NCBI RefSeq assembly: GCF_040796495.1
Contig: NZ_JBFNQN010000010.1
Span: 166,292-230,291 of the forward strand
Length of the DNA: 64,000 bases
Origin: Kineococcus endophyticus
GTDB lineage: Bacteria > Actinomycetota > Actinomycetes > Actinomycetales > Kineococcaceae
Direction: 5' to 3'
The notes beneath the pieces are model-generated. The model was not told the DNA's origin, made no database searches, and was given only the letters and a program-made list of their open reading frames with translations. Position 1 is the first letter of the stretch, and every line of letters begins with the position of its first letter. The position numbers and the translations under genes were made by a program. This document shows, piece after piece, positions 42,631-53,458 of the stretch.

Positions 42631-43485
42631 GTGGACCTCTCCTGCGTCGTGCTCAACGACCTGCACCCGCACGCCTTCGCCGACACCGCCCGGGCGGCCG
42701 AGGACGCCGGGGTGCGCACGGTGTTCAGCTACGACCACCTGTCGTGGCGCGACCTGCGCGACGGCCCCTGGTACGCCGCGGTGCCGCTGCTGGCGGCCGC
42801 CGCGACGGCCACCGAGCGGGTCCGGCTCGGAACCCTCGTCGCGTCCCCGAACTACCGCCACCCCGTGACGTTCGCCGCCGAGGTCATGACGCTCGACCAG
42901 CTCTGCGACGGCCGGGTGGAGCTGGGCGTGGGGGCGGGCACGTCGGCGCACGACGCGTCCGTGCTGGGCGTGCCGCCGCTGACCCCGCGGGAACGGCAGG
43001 ACCGCTTCGAGGAGTGGACCCTGCTGCTGCGCACGCTGCTGTCGCAGCGGGTCACCGACGAACGGGGCGAGCACTACACCGCCCACGACGCGCGGAACGT
43101 TCCCGGGCCCGTCTCCGGGGTGCCGCTGACGGTCGCCGCCGCCGGCCCGCGGGGGATGCGCTTCGCGGCCCGGCTCGGGCAGGGGTGGGTCACCTACGGC
43201 GAGGGGGAGCCCCGCCCACAGGACGGGGTCGAGGAGGCGGTCGAGCGGTTCACGGCGCCCATCGCGCGGTTCGCCGCGCTCGAGGGCGCCGACCGCGTGC
43301 GGCGGGTCGCGCTGCTCGGCCTCGACGAGCGCGGCGCCTACGCGGACTGGCCGCGGTTCGCGACGGCGCTCGCCGAGGCCGGCTACGACGAGGTGTGCGT
43401 GCACTGGCCGCGCCCGGACGGCAGGGGACTGCCGTCCGGGGCGCTGACCGGGGTCCTGCAGACCCCTGGGCTGACGAGGGACTGA
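42631..43485 (+). CDS. LLM class flavin-dependent oxidoreductase
   Basis: A 284-residue luciferase-like monooxygenase of the F420/FMN-dependent class. Features are FADTARAAEDAGVRTVFSYD, RVRLGTLVASPNYRHPVTFA, LDQLCDGRVELGVGAGTS and GQGWVTYGEG. Substrate unknown. GTG at 42631. It ends 3 bp before the convergent arabinofuranosidase stop. Confidence 0.87.
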   Translation: MDLSCVVLNDLHPHAFADTARAAEDAGVRTVFSYDHLSWRDLRDGPWYAAVPLLAAAATATERVRLGTLVASPNYRHPVTFAAEVMTLDQLCDGRVELGVGAGTSAHDASVLGVPPLTPRERQDRFEEWTLLLRTLLSQRVTDERGEHYTAHDARNVPGPVSGVPLTVAAAGPRGMRFAARLGQGWVTYGEGEPRPQDGVEEAVERFTAPIARFAALEGADRVRRVALLGLDERGAYADWPRFATALAEAGYDEVCVHWPRPDGRGLPSGALTGVLQTPGLTRD

Positions 43486-43488
43486 TCC

Positions 43489-45027
<1,539 letters not shown>

Positions 45028-45035
45028 GGGGTGGT

Positions 45036-45947
45036 TCAGCCCTTCAGGCCGGTTCCGGCCACACCTTCGACGATGCGGCGCTGGAAGATGACGAACAGGA
45101 TGACCAGCGGCAGGGCCCCGAGGACCGTGGAGGCCTGGATGTCGGAGAACCGCTGGCCGTAGGAGCCCTGGACGGTCGCGAGACCGACCGGGATGGTCAT
45201 GAGGTCGGGGTTGGACAGGACGAACAGCGGCAGGATGAGGTTGTTCCACACCCCGACGAAGGTGACGATCGCCATGGCCGCCAGCACCGGGCGCGACAGC
45301 GGCATGAGGATCGACCAGTAGATGCGCCAGTTCCCGGCCCCGTCGATGCGCGCGGCCTCCTCGAGCTCGTTGGGCAGTCCGTCGAAGAACTGCTTGAACA
45401 CGAACAGCGCGATGACGCTGGAGACCTGCGGGAAGATGACGGCCCAGTAGGTGTTGAGCAGCCCGACCGTGTTGAGCATCTGGAAGATCGGGATGATGAG
45501 CACGTCGGCGGGGACCATGATCCCGGCGATGACGAGCAGGAAGACGACCTGCCGGCCGCGGAACCGCATCCGGGAGAGCGCGAACGCCGCCATCGAGGCG
45601 AAGAGCACGACGAGGGCCGCCGACAGGGTCGAGGTGATGAAGCTCGCCAGGTACCAGTTCCACAGGTCCCCGCCGCCCAGCAGCGAGGAGTACGACGCCA
45701 GCGTCGGGTTGATGTCCTTGAGGATCGCCTGCGTCCCCAGGGCCGAGACGGAGTTGGCGGTGAGCGAGGTCTTGATCGCCCACAGGCTCGGGACGAGCCA
45801 CAGCACGGCGAAGACGGTGAGGACGACGACGGCGATGCGGTTGAACGTCTTGCCCCCGTTCGTCCCCACCTTCGCGACGCGGGCCGGGGGTGCTGCGGCG
45901 GAGATGCCGGAGCGGCGGGAGGTACCTGCGGCACCGGTGGTCGCCAT
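45036..45947 (-). CDS. Carbohydrate ABC transporter permease (MalG type)
   Basis: A 303-residue inner-membrane permease with six predicted helices after a polar N terminus. The EAA loop reads EEAARIDGAGNWRIYWSI. It pairs with the upstream permease (MalF type) and the binding protein at 46.9-48.2 kb. No ATPase gene is nearby; actinobacteria often supply one MsiK-type ATPase for several importers. Confidence 0.93.
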   Translation of the reverse strand: MATTGAAGTSRRSGISAAAPPARVAKVGTNGGKTFNRIAVVVLTVFAVLWLVPSLWAIKTSLTANSVSALGTQAILKDINPTLASYSSLLGGGDLWNWYLASFITSTLSAALVVLFASMAAFALSRMRFRGRQVVFLLVIAGIMVPADVLIIPIFQMLNTVGLLNTYWAVIFPQVSSVIALFVFKQFFDGLPNELEEAARIDGAGNWRIYWSILMPLSRPVLAAMAIVTFVGVWNNLILPLFVLSNPDLMTIPVGLATVQGSYGQRFSDIQASTVLGALPLVILFVIFQRRIVEGVAGTGLKG

Positions 45948-45948
45948 C

Positions 45949-46890
45949 TCAGGCTCCCTTCTGCTGGGCGCGCTCGACGAGCTGACGGACGAGGGCGATG
46001 ACGAGGATGACGACGAACAGGACGAACGAGGCGGCCGCCGCGGCGCCGATGCGGTAGTCGGTGAAGCCGGTCTTGGTGATGAACACGAGCGCGGTCTCGG
46101 TGCTGGTGCCCGGCCCGCCGCTGGTCATCAGGTAGACCTGGTCGAAGATCTTCAGGCTGGCGATGATCTGCAGCAGCAGGACGAGCGTCGTCGTGCGGCT
46201 CAGCAGCGGGATCGTCAGGTGCCGGATCTGCTGCCACGGCGTCGCGCCGTCGATGGCGGCCGCTTCGTACAGCTCGCGCGGGATGTCCTGCAGCCCGGCC
46301 AGGTAGAGGATGAAGTTGAACCCGATCGTCCACCAGACGGTCGCGACCGCGATGCCGACCATGGCCAGGTTCGGGGTCGCCAGGACGGGGGACGGCGCCT
46401 CGCTGCCCAGCCACTTCTGCACCGTCGCCCACAGCCCGGTGTCGGCCGTGAAGATGAAGACCCAGACGAGCGAGATGGCGGCCGAGGGGAGGATGAACGG
46501 GGTGAAGAACGCCATCCGCCAGAAGATCTGCCCGCGCTGCATGCGGTTGGCCAGGACGGCGAAGACGAACGACAGCACGACCAGCGGCGGCACGGTGTAG
46601 AGCGTGAACTGCAGCGTGTGCCACATCGACGACCAGAAGTCCGACGACGACAGCAGCGTCGTGTAGTTCTCCAGGCCGATGAAGGTGCCCAGGCCCGTCT
46701 TGACGATGCTCGTGTCGAAGAAGCTCGCGACGAACATGTAGATCGAGGGGCCGAGCAGGAAGGCCAGGTAGAAGAGGCCGAAGGGCGCGACGAACAGCCA
46801 CGCCTTGTTCGTGCGGCGCAGCCGGTCCGGGTCGGTGCCGCGCAGGGAGGTCCGCGCCGCCGTGGGCGCGCCGATCGTCTGGGTGCTCAC
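45949..46890 (-). CDS. Carbohydrate ABC transporter permease (MalF type)
   Basis: A 313-residue membrane protein. Helices include LFVAPFGLFYLAFLLGPSI and the EAA loop YEAAAIDGATPWQQIRHLT. GTG at 46890 overlaps the binding-protein stop (GTGA), indicating translational coupling in the order binding protein, MalF-type, MalG-type, arabinofuranosidase. Confidence 0.93.
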   Translation of the reverse strand: MSTQTIGAPTAARTSLRGTDPDRLRRTNKAWLFVAPFGLFYLAFLLGPSIYMFVASFFDTSIVKTGLGTFIGLENYTTLLSSSDFWSSMWHTLQFTLYTVPPLVVLSFVFAVLANRMQRGQIFWRMAFFTPFILPSAAISLVWVFIFTADTGLWATVQKWLGSEAPSPVLATPNLAMVGIAVATVWWTIGFNFILYLAGLQDIPRELYEAAAIDGATPWQQIRHLTIPLLSRTTTLVLLLQIIASLKIFDQVYLMTSGGPGTSTETALVFITKTGFTDYRIGAAAAASFVLFVVILVIALVRQLVERAQQKGA

Positions 46891-48248
46891 AGGGGGTTCG
46901 CCGTCCGTGCGTAGGTCTCGAGTTGGCTGCGGATGCTGGCCGTGGCCGCCTCCGGGGTCGTCAGGCCCTGCAGGACCAGACCGATCTGCGAGCCGGTGAC
47001 CGTCTCGAAGTTCGAGCCCGAGCCCGAGTACCACGCCGCCGGGTCGTAGGACGCGTACGTCGCGGTCTCGGCGTAGTCGGCCTGCGGCTCCAGCGTCTTG
47101 TACTGCTCGCTCTCGAAGATGGGCAGGTACGTCGGGACGTGGCCGCCCTCGGCCCACGTCATGCCCTGCTCGAGCATCGAGTGGACGAAGCCCATGGCGC
47201 GCTCGAGCTGGTCGGCGTCGCGGTCCATGCGGGGCAGCACGAAGGCGTGGGAGTCGGCGTGCGCCGCCGGCTTCTCGTACAGCTGCGGGAAGGCGGCCAT
47301 GCTGAACTTCAGGCCCTCGATGCTCTGCAGCGTCGTGATCTCCCACTCGCCGTTCATGAAGAACGCCGACTGGCCCTGCGACAGGGCCAGTTCGGCCCCG
47401 GGGGTGTCCACGACCTTCGGCATGAGCCCGGAGGACGTCCAGCGCTGGATCGTCGCCAGCGTGTCGACCATGAGCGCGTCGTCCATGGTGATCTCCTGCC
47501 CCTCCTCGCTCATGAGGGGCTGGGCGCCGTCGCGCTGGCTGTAGAGGGTGTTGACGAAGCGCCAGCAGTTGGAGTCGTCGCCCACCGACGCCGTCGCGGC
47601 GCCGTAGGTCCCGGTCGTCTGCTTGGCGGCGGTGAGAGCGGCCTCCCAGGCCTCCAGGCCCTCGATCTTCGAGAGCTTCCCGTCCGGGCCCAGCAACCCG
47701 GCCTGCTGGCAGACGTCGGTGTTGTAGAACAGCACCCACGGGTGGGTGTCCATGGGGATCGCGTAGGACTGGCCCTCGAACGTCGCGGCCTCCCACGCCT
47801 TGGGGGTGAAGTCCTCGACCTTGAGGCCCACCAGCGCGAGCGTCTCGTCCGTGATCGGTTCCAGCAGTCCGGCGGCGGCCAGGTTGGTGGCCCGGGTGAG
47901 GTGGGCGACCGCCACGTCCGGCGGCTTGTTCCCCAGCGTCGCCAGCGACACCTTCGTGTAGTACGGGTTGCCCCAGGCGAACGTCGCCGCGACGAGGGAG
48001 TCCGCGCTGCCCTGCTGCTTGCGGTACTCGTCGAGCATGGTCAGCAGCCGGGCGCCGTCACCGCCCCCGAAGAGGTTCCAGAAGGTCACGGTCCCGGGGT
48101 TGAGCTGGCTGCCGACCAGACCGGCGGCGAGCGGTGAGCCGCAGCCCGCGGTGGCGGCGGCCAGGCCGAGCCCCCCGGCGGCGAGGCCGCCGCGCAGGAG
48201 GGAGCGTCGGCTGAACGGGCTCCTGGGCCCTGGGGGATGACTGTTCAC
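46887..48248 (-). CDS. Sugar-binding lipoprotein of ABC importer (Tat-exported)
   Basis: A 453-residue extracellular binding protein. The signal region has twin arginines (FSRRSLLRGG) and a lipobox ending AATAGC. The body matches family 1 solute-binding proteins (TVTFWNLFGGGDG, IPMDTHPWVLFYNTD, FFMNGEWEI). Together with the linked GH51 enzyme it suggests arabino-oligosaccharide uptake. GTG at 48248 is the first gene of the operon, divergent from the GH2 gene. Confidence 0.92.
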   Translation of the reverse strand: MNSHPPGPRSPFSRRSLLRGGLAAGGLGLAAATAGCGSPLAAGLVGSQLNPGTVTFWNLFGGGDGARLLTMLDEYRKQQGSADSLVAATFAWGNPYYTKVSLATLGNKPPDVAVAHLTRATNLAAAGLLEPITDETLALVGLKVEDFTPKAWEAATFEGQSYAIPMDTHPWVLFYNTDVCQQAGLLGPDGKLSKIEGLEAWEAALTAAKQTTGTYGAATASVGDDSNCWRFVNTLYSQRDGAQPLMSEEGQEITMDDALMVDTLATIQRWTSSGLMPKVVDTPGAELALSQGQSAFFMNGEWEITTLQSIEGLKFSMAAFPQLYEKPAAHADSHAFVLPRMDRDADQLERAMGFVHSMLEQGMTWAEGGHVPTYLPIFESEQYKTLEPQADYAETATYASYDPAAWYSGSGSNFETVTGSQIGLVLQGLTTPEAATASIRSQLETYARTANPL

Positions 48249-48364
48249 GCGTGTCCGTCCCTGCCGTCGTTGGCGGTGGTCGGTGCCGCCGGGTGGCGGG
48301 CACCGGCTGGTCGAGAACCGAGAACCGCTCTGTCCCGATCAGTGCTGCGGAACCTAGCACGCGT

Positions 48365-48406
48365 TTGCAACGCTGCATAGCGTTGTGTCGACCCACGCTT
48401 GCAACG
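48365..48406. promoter_or_regulatory. Paired LacI-type operator motifs in divergent promoter region
   Basis: CAACGCT-GCAT-AGCGTTG (48368-48385) is a 7-bp-arm inverted repeat. The octamer TTGCAACG occurs at 48365-48372 and again at 48399-48406. They sit between the divergent sugar-importer and GH2 genes, about 115 bp and 70 bp from the two starts. The repeated half-sites suggest one LacI-type repressor controlling both directions. Confidence 0.55.
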
Positions 48407-48473
48407 ATGTACGAACGTCGGTGAGACTGGCCCCGCACGCCCGAGCGACACCGTCATCGATGAGGAGACGTCC

Positions 48474-50315
48474 GTGCCCACCATCCCGCGCCCCGAGCAC
48501 CCCCGGCCCTCGGTGGTCCGCGCCGACTGGCTGTCCCTGAACGGCACCTGGCAGTTCGAGGTCGACGCGGGGGACTCCGGCCTCGAACGCGGCCTGCGCG
48601 ACCGGGACCTCGCCGGCGCCATCACCGTCCCCTTCGCCCCCGAGTCCGAGCTCTCCGGCGTCGGCACCACCGACTTCCTGCCCGCCGTCTGGTACCGCCG
48701 CACGGTCGCGGTCCCCGCGGACTGGGCGGGCCGCCGCACGCTCCTGCACTTCGGCGCCGTCGACCACGATGCGACGGTGTGGGTGGACGGGGAGGAGGTC
48801 GTCCGGCACCGGGGCGGCTTCACCCCGTTCACGGCCGACCTCGGCCACCGCACGGGGGAGGTCACCGTCGTCGTCCGCGCCCGCGACGACCGGTACGGCC
48901 CGCAGGCCCGCGGCAAGCAGTCGACGCGGTACGACAACTACGAGTGCCTCTACACGCGGACGACGGGGATCTGGCAGACCGTCTGGGCCGAACCCGTCCC
49001 GGACGTCTCCCTGGGACGCCCGCGCATCACCCCCGACGTGGCGGCCTCGACGTTCCACCTCGAACAACCCCTGCGCCGCAGCGGGACCGGCGCCGCCGGC
49101 GACCGGGCCGGCTGGACGCTCCACGCGTCCGTGCGCGACGCGGCGGGCGAGGTCGTCACGGCCTCGGTGCGCGCCGACCTCGACCTGTCCCCGCGGCTGA
49201 CGCTGCGCGTGCCGGAGGACCGCGTGCGGCTGTGGGGACCGGGCGACCCGCACCTGTACGACGTGACGCTGACCCTGCGGGACGCGGCCGGGGAGCTCGT
49301 GGACACCGTCGAGACGTACGCGGGGCTGCGGTCGGTGAGCATCGACGGCAAGGCCGTCCTGCTCAACGGCCGTCCGGTGTTCCAGCGCCTGGTGCTGGAC
49401 CAGGGGTACTACCCGGACGGGATCATGACGGCGCCGACGGACGAAGCGCTGCGCCGCGACGTCGAACTCGCCCTCGAGGCGGGGTTCAACGGCGCCCGGC
49501 TGCACCAGAAGGTCTTCGAGGAGCGGTTCCTCTTCCACGCCGACCGGCTGGGGTACCTGGTCTGGGGGGAGTTCGGCGACTGGGGCGCCGTCGAGGAGGG
49601 GACGTCGGTCCGGGGTGAGCACCAGCGGCCCACCCCGAACTTCGTCAGCCAGTGGCTGGAGGCCCTCGAACGCGACTACTCCCACCCCAGCGTCGTCGGC
49701 TGGTGCGGGCTCAACGAGACGCGGCAGGGCCTCACCGACCGCGGCCAGGTGCTCGACGACGTGACCCGCGCGATGTTCCTCGCCGCCAAGGCCATGGACA
49801 CCTCCCGGCCCGTGCTGGACGCCTCCGGCTACTCCCACCGCGTCCTGGAGTCCGACGTGTGGGACTCGCACAACTACACCCAGGACCCGGCGCAGTTCGC
49901 CCGCGAGATGTCCGGCCTGGCCGCGGGGAACCCCGACACCAACTACGGCGCCCACGGGGAACCCTGGTCGCTGCGCTACCAGGGGCAGCCGTGGTTCTGC
50001 AGCGAGTTCGGCGGGATCTGGTGGCGGCCCGACGTGGCGGCGAGCAACCCCGACGTCGACCGCGGGGCCACGTCCTCGTGGGGCTACGGCGAGCCGCCGC
50101 GCACCGAGGAGGAGTTCCACCACCGCTTCAAGGGGCTGACCGGCGCCCTGCTGGACGACCCGCTGATGTTCGGCTACTGCTACACGCAGCTGACCGACGT
50201 CTTCCAGGAGCAGAACGGCGTCTACTCCTTCGACCGCTCCACCAAGCTCGACGTGGCCCGCGTCCGGGCGGCCCAGCAGCGACGTGCGGCGATCGAGGGC
50301 CCCGCGGAGGGATAG
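48474..50315 (+). CDS. Glycoside hydrolase family 2 protein
   Basis: A 613-residue GH2 enzyme. A jelly-roll sugar-binding domain (about 10-160, LNGTWQFEVD, HFGAVDHDATVWVDG) is followed by an immunoglobulin-like domain and a TIM barrel (about 270-600). The acid/base Glu is in GLNETRQ and the nucleophile in WFCSEFGG. No signal peptide. The exact glycoside is not determinable. The GTG at 48474 is chosen for the GAGGAGA site; an upstream in-frame ATG lies in the operator region. A hairpin follows the gene. Confidence 0.9.
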   Translation: MPTIPRPEHPRPSVVRADWLSLNGTWQFEVDAGDSGLERGLRDRDLAGAITVPFAPESELSGVGTTDFLPAVWYRRTVAVPADWAGRRTLLHFGAVDHDATVWVDGEEVVRHRGGFTPFTADLGHRTGEVTVVVRARDDRYGPQARGKQSTRYDNYECLYTRTTGIWQTVWAEPVPDVSLGRPRITPDVAASTFHLEQPLRRSGTGAAGDRAGWTLHASVRDAAGEVVTASVRADLDLSPRLTLRVPEDRVRLWGPGDPHLYDVTLTLRDAAGELVDTVETYAGLRSVSIDGKAVLLNGRPVFQRLVLDQGYYPDGIMTAPTDEALRRDVELALEAGFNGARLHQKVFEERFLFHADRLGYLVWGEFGDWGAVEEGTSVRGEHQRPTPNFVSQWLEALERDYSHPSVVGWCGLNETRQGLTDRGQVLDDVTRAMFLAAKAMDTSRPVLDASGYSHRVLESDVWDSHNYTQDPAQFAREMSGLAAGNPDTNYGAHGEPWSLRYQGQPWFCSEFGGIWWRPDVAASNPDVDRGATSSWGYGEPPRTEEEFHHRFKGLTGALLDDPLMFGYCYTQLTDVFQEQNGVYSFDRSTKLDVARVRAAQQRRAAIEGPAEG

Positions 50316-50336
50316 TCACACGCGGTGACGAGGGCT

Positions 50337-50361
50337 CGCCCGGGAGGGGGTACCCCGGGCG
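50337..50361. terminator. Hairpin downstream of the GH2 gene
   Basis: CGCCCGGG and CCCGGGCG form 8-bp arms around a 9-base loop about 20 bp after the GH2 stop. It lies between the GH2 and CAP-LGFP genes and probably terminates the former. Confidence 0.55.
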
Positions 50362-50401
50362 GGCTCTGTCGTGACCGGGGCGTGCGGACGACATCATCTG
50401 G

Positions 50402-51874
50402 GTGACCAGGCCGACTGCTCCCCGCCGCCCCGCTCGCGGCACCGCACGTGCCACCGGGCGTGCCCGTGTGCTCGCACCCGTGCTCGCAGCGCTCGTCGCC
50501 CTGCCCTGCGCGGGGGTCGCCGAGGTCGTCACCGCCGTCCCCGCCGCGGCGGCCGCCCAGGTGCTGCAGCCGGTCGTCCCCGCGGCGACCCAGCAGCAGC
50601 AGATCCTCGACGGCCTCAACCGCGAGCGCGCGGCCGTCGGGGCCCCGGCGCTGACGCTGGACCCGACGCTGGAGACCGTCGCCCAGGACTGGGCCGACGT
50701 GCTCGGCCAGGGCGACGGCATGAAGCACAACCCGAACCTGCAGACGCTGCTGTCGGACTTCCCGCAGTGGGGCGAGATCGTCGCGACCGCCGACATGGGC
50801 AACGCCGACACCCACGGCCTGGAGAACGGCGACCTCGCCGTCGACACCTGGATGAAGTCCGACCCGCACCGCGCCGTGCTGCAGGACGCCAAGTACACGA
50901 ACGTCGGCGTCGGGCTCGTCTACACGACGCTGTGGTCCGGTGGTCGGACCGTCTGGCGCTCGTACTGGGTTGCCGACTTCGGCTCCTCGCGCCGCACGCC
51001 GCTCGTCGCGCAGAACTCCGACGGCTCCCGCAGCTACGCCGGGGTGCCGGTCAAGGGCGCCATCCTGCAGACGTACACGGCGGCGGGCGCCAACGGCGGC
51101 TACCTCGGCCTGCCGATGGGCCGTGAGCTCGGGCCGCTGCGCGGGGGCGGTTTCGGCCAGCACTTCGCCGGCGGGTCCGTCTACTGGAGCGCGGCGTCGG
51201 GTGCCGCCACGGTCCGCGGCGCCCTCCGCGACCGCTGGGCCTCCCTCGGCTGGGAGAACGGCTGGCTGGGCTACCCGACGGGGGCCGAGTTCGCCGTCCG
51301 CGGCGGTGTCGCCCAGCGGTTCCAGGGCGGGACGGTCTACTGGTCGCCGGCCACGGGGGCGCAGGCCCTCGGCGGCGCGGTGCTCGCCGGCTACGGCGCG
51401 GCCGGCTGGGAGAACGGGTCCCTCGGGTTCCCCACGACGACGGCGGCCTCGCTGCGCGCCGGGTCCTTCGCGCACTTCCAGGGCGGTTCGGTGTACTCCG
51501 GCCCGGCCGGCACGTTCGCCGTCACCGGCCCGGTCCGCACGGCGTGGGCCGCGCAGGGCTGGGAGAACGGCGTCCTGGGCTACCCGAGCTCGGCGGCGTT
51601 CGGCGGGCTCGTCGGCGGCGGCAGCGGGCAGCACTTCACCGGCGGTTCGGTGTACTCCTCGCCCGCCTCGGGCACGCACGCCGTCCCGGCCGCGGTCCGC
51701 GACGCGTGGGCCGCGCGCGGCTGGGAGGCCGGTGCCCTCGGCTACCCCGTCTCCGACGCCCGGACGGTCGGCGGCTCGGTGGTGCAGGACTTCCAGGGCG
51801 GGCAGGTCACCGTCCGCAGCGGCGCCGCCCAGGTCCGGACGCTGTCGGTGGCGCGGGTCGAGCGCGCCCGCTGA
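50402..51874 (+). CDS. Secreted CAP-domain protein with LGFP repeats
   Basis: A 490-residue exported protein. The signal peptide (about 1-50, VLAPVLAALVALPCAGVAEV) is followed by a CAP/SCP-PR1 domain (about 63-195, ILDGLNRERAAVGAPALTLD, WMKSDPHRAVLQ). Five LGFP-type repeats follow (about 210-475) with units such as GGYLGLP, GWENGWLGYPTG, GWENGSLGFPTT and GWEAGALGYPVS. LGFP repeats bind cell-wall polymers in actinobacteria. A wall-associated role is likely. GTG at 50402. Confidence 0.88.
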   Translation: MTRPTAPRRPARGTARATGRARVLAPVLAALVALPCAGVAEVVTAVPAAAAAQVLQPVVPAATQQQQILDGLNRERAAVGAPALTLDPTLETVAQDWADVLGQGDGMKHNPNLQTLLSDFPQWGEIVATADMGNADTHGLENGDLAVDTWMKSDPHRAVLQDAKYTNVGVGLVYTTLWSGGRTVWRSYWVADFGSSRRTPLVAQNSDGSRSYAGVPVKGAILQTYTAAGANGGYLGLPMGRELGPLRGGGFGQHFAGGSVYWSAASGAATVRGALRDRWASLGWENGWLGYPTGAEFAVRGGVAQRFQGGTVYWSPATGAQALGGAVLAGYGAAGWENGSLGFPTTTAASLRAGSFAHFQGGSVYSGPAGTFAVTGPVRTAWAAQGWENGVLGYPSSAAFGGLVGGGSGQHFTGGSVYSSPASGTHAVPAAVRDAWAARGWEAGALGYPVSDARTVGGSVVQDFQGGQVTVRSGAAQVRTLSVARVERAR

Positions 51875-51897
51875 GGTGCCCGGAGTAGCGTCCGGGC

Positions 51898-52965
51898 ATG
51901 GAGTACCGACGACTCGGACGGTCGGGGCTGCGCGTCTCGACGATCACGCTGGGAACGATGACGTTCGGCGGGACGGGCGCCTTCGCCGCCGTCGGGAACA
52001 CCGACGTGGCCACGGCGCGACGGCAGGTCGAGACCGCCCTGGACGCGGGGGTGAACCTCCTCGACACCGCGGACATGTACTCCGACGGGCTCAGCGAGGA
52101 GATCACCGGCGAGGTGCTCGAGGGGCTCGGCGCGCGCCGCGACGACGTCCTCGTCGCGACGAAGGCCCGCATGGTCGTCGGGCCCGGCCCGAACGACGGC
52201 GGCGCGTCCCGCCACCACCTCGTGCGGTCGGCCGAACGCAGCCTGCGCCGCCTGCGCACCGACCACATCGACCTCTACCAGATCCACGAGTGGGACGGTC
52301 AGACCCCGCTGGAGGAGACGCTGGAGGCGCTCGACACCCTCGTGCGGTCGGGCAAGGTCCGCTACGTCGGCGCGTCGAACTACTGCGGCTGGCAGCTGAT
52401 GAAGGCCCTCGCGACGTCGGACGCCCGCGGGTACCAGCGCTACGTCTCCCAGCAGATCCACTACACGCTGCAGGCCCGCGACGCCGAGTCCGAGCTCGTC
52501 CCGCTGACCCTGGAGGAGGACCTGGGGATCCTCGTGTGGAGCCCGCTGGCGGGCGGTCTGCTCTCGGGCAAGTACCGCCGCGACGCCTCGGCGCCCGAGG
52601 GGTCCCGGCACCTGGGGAACTGGTCCGAACCGCCCGTCCACGACGAGGACAAGCTGTACGACGTCGTCGAGGAGCTCGTGCGGACCGGTGAGGCGCACGG
52701 GGTGTCGGCCGCGCAGGTCGCCCTCGCCTGGCTGCTCGGGCGGCCGGGGGTCACCTCGCTCGTCGTCGGGGCCCGCACCGACGAGCAGCTGCGCGACAAC
52801 CTCGCTGCCGCCGACCTCGTGCTGTCCGACGACGAACGCCGTCGCCTCGACGACGTCAGCGCCGTCCCGCTGCGCTACCCGCACTGGCACCAGGCCGCCA
52901 CGGCGACCGACCGCCTGTCCGCCGCCGACCTCAGCCTCCTGGCGCCCTTCGTCGACCGCACGTGA
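51898..52965 (+). CDS. Aldo/keto reductase
   Basis: A 355-residue (beta/alpha)8 reductase. Catalytic residues: Asp and Tyr in LLDTADMYSDG, Lys in VATKAR, His in LYQIHEWDG. The NADPH site near the C terminus reads TSLVVGARTDEQLRDNL. Substrate unknown; stand-alone. Confidence 0.9.
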   Translation: MEYRRLGRSGLRVSTITLGTMTFGGTGAFAAVGNTDVATARRQVETALDAGVNLLDTADMYSDGLSEEITGEVLEGLGARRDDVLVATKARMVVGPGPNDGGASRHHLVRSAERSLRRLRTDHIDLYQIHEWDGQTPLEETLEALDTLVRSGKVRYVGASNYCGWQLMKALATSDARGYQRYVSQQIHYTLQARDAESELVPLTLEEDLGILVWSPLAGGLLSGKYRRDASAPEGSRHLGNWSEPPVHDEDKLYDVVEELVRTGEAHGVSAAQVALAWLLGRPGVTSLVVGARTDEQLRDNLAAADLVLSDDERRRLDDVSAVPLRYPHWHQAATATDRLSAADLSLLAPFVDRT

Positions 52966-53082
52966 AGGGTCCCGGCTCGTCGTAGGATCTTCGTCGGCTT
53001 CGCTCCGCCCAGACCTCGCTGCGCGAACCGCCCTCCTCGCCGACCGGCCGGGGGGTCGGCTGCACCGGAGGACGCAACGAGG

Positions 53083-53433
53083 ATGCACGACGAGGACGGT
53101 CGGGTCGCGGAGCTGGACACCCTCGACCACGAGCTGGACCCCACCGGCGCGGACGTCGACGCGCTGCGCGCAGAGCTGGCGCAGCTGCGCACCGCCCTGA
53201 CCCGCCGACCGGTCATCGACATGGCCAAGGGCGCGATCATGGCGCTGACCCGGTGCGACGAGGACACCGCGTTCCGCCAGCTCTCCCAGGTGTCCCAGAC
53301 GCACAACGTGAAGCTGTACGACCTGGCCACCGCCCTGCTGGCCGACCTGCGGCGCCAGGACGGGGCCGAGACGGCGGGCGCCGACCAGCGCGACGTCGAC
53401 CGTCTCGTCCAGCGGAACTGGACGCGCCGCTGA
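53083..53433 (+). CDS. Short ANTAR domain protein
   Basis: A 116-residue protein, essentially an acidic N-terminal helix (about 1-45) and an ANTAR domain (about 45-95, RPVIDMAKGAIMALTRC, LSQVSQTHNVKLYDLA). It has no sensor. ATG at 53083. A symmetric hairpin separates it from the convergent GAF-ANTAR gene. Confidence 0.85.
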   Translation: MHDEDGRVAELDTLDHELDPTGADVDALRAELAQLRTALTRRPVIDMAKGAIMALTRCDEDTAFRQLSQVSQTHNVKLYDLATALLADLRRQDGAETAGADQRDVDRLVQRNWTRR

Positions 53434-53458
53434 CCCTGCGCTGACCGGGAGGGGTCAG
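53430..53458. terminator. Hairpin spanning both convergent stop codons
   Basis: CTGACCC and GGGTCAG form 7-bp arms around a 15-base loop, each arm holding the stop codon of one of the two convergent ANTAR-family genes. It may act as a bidirectional terminator. Confidence 0.5.
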
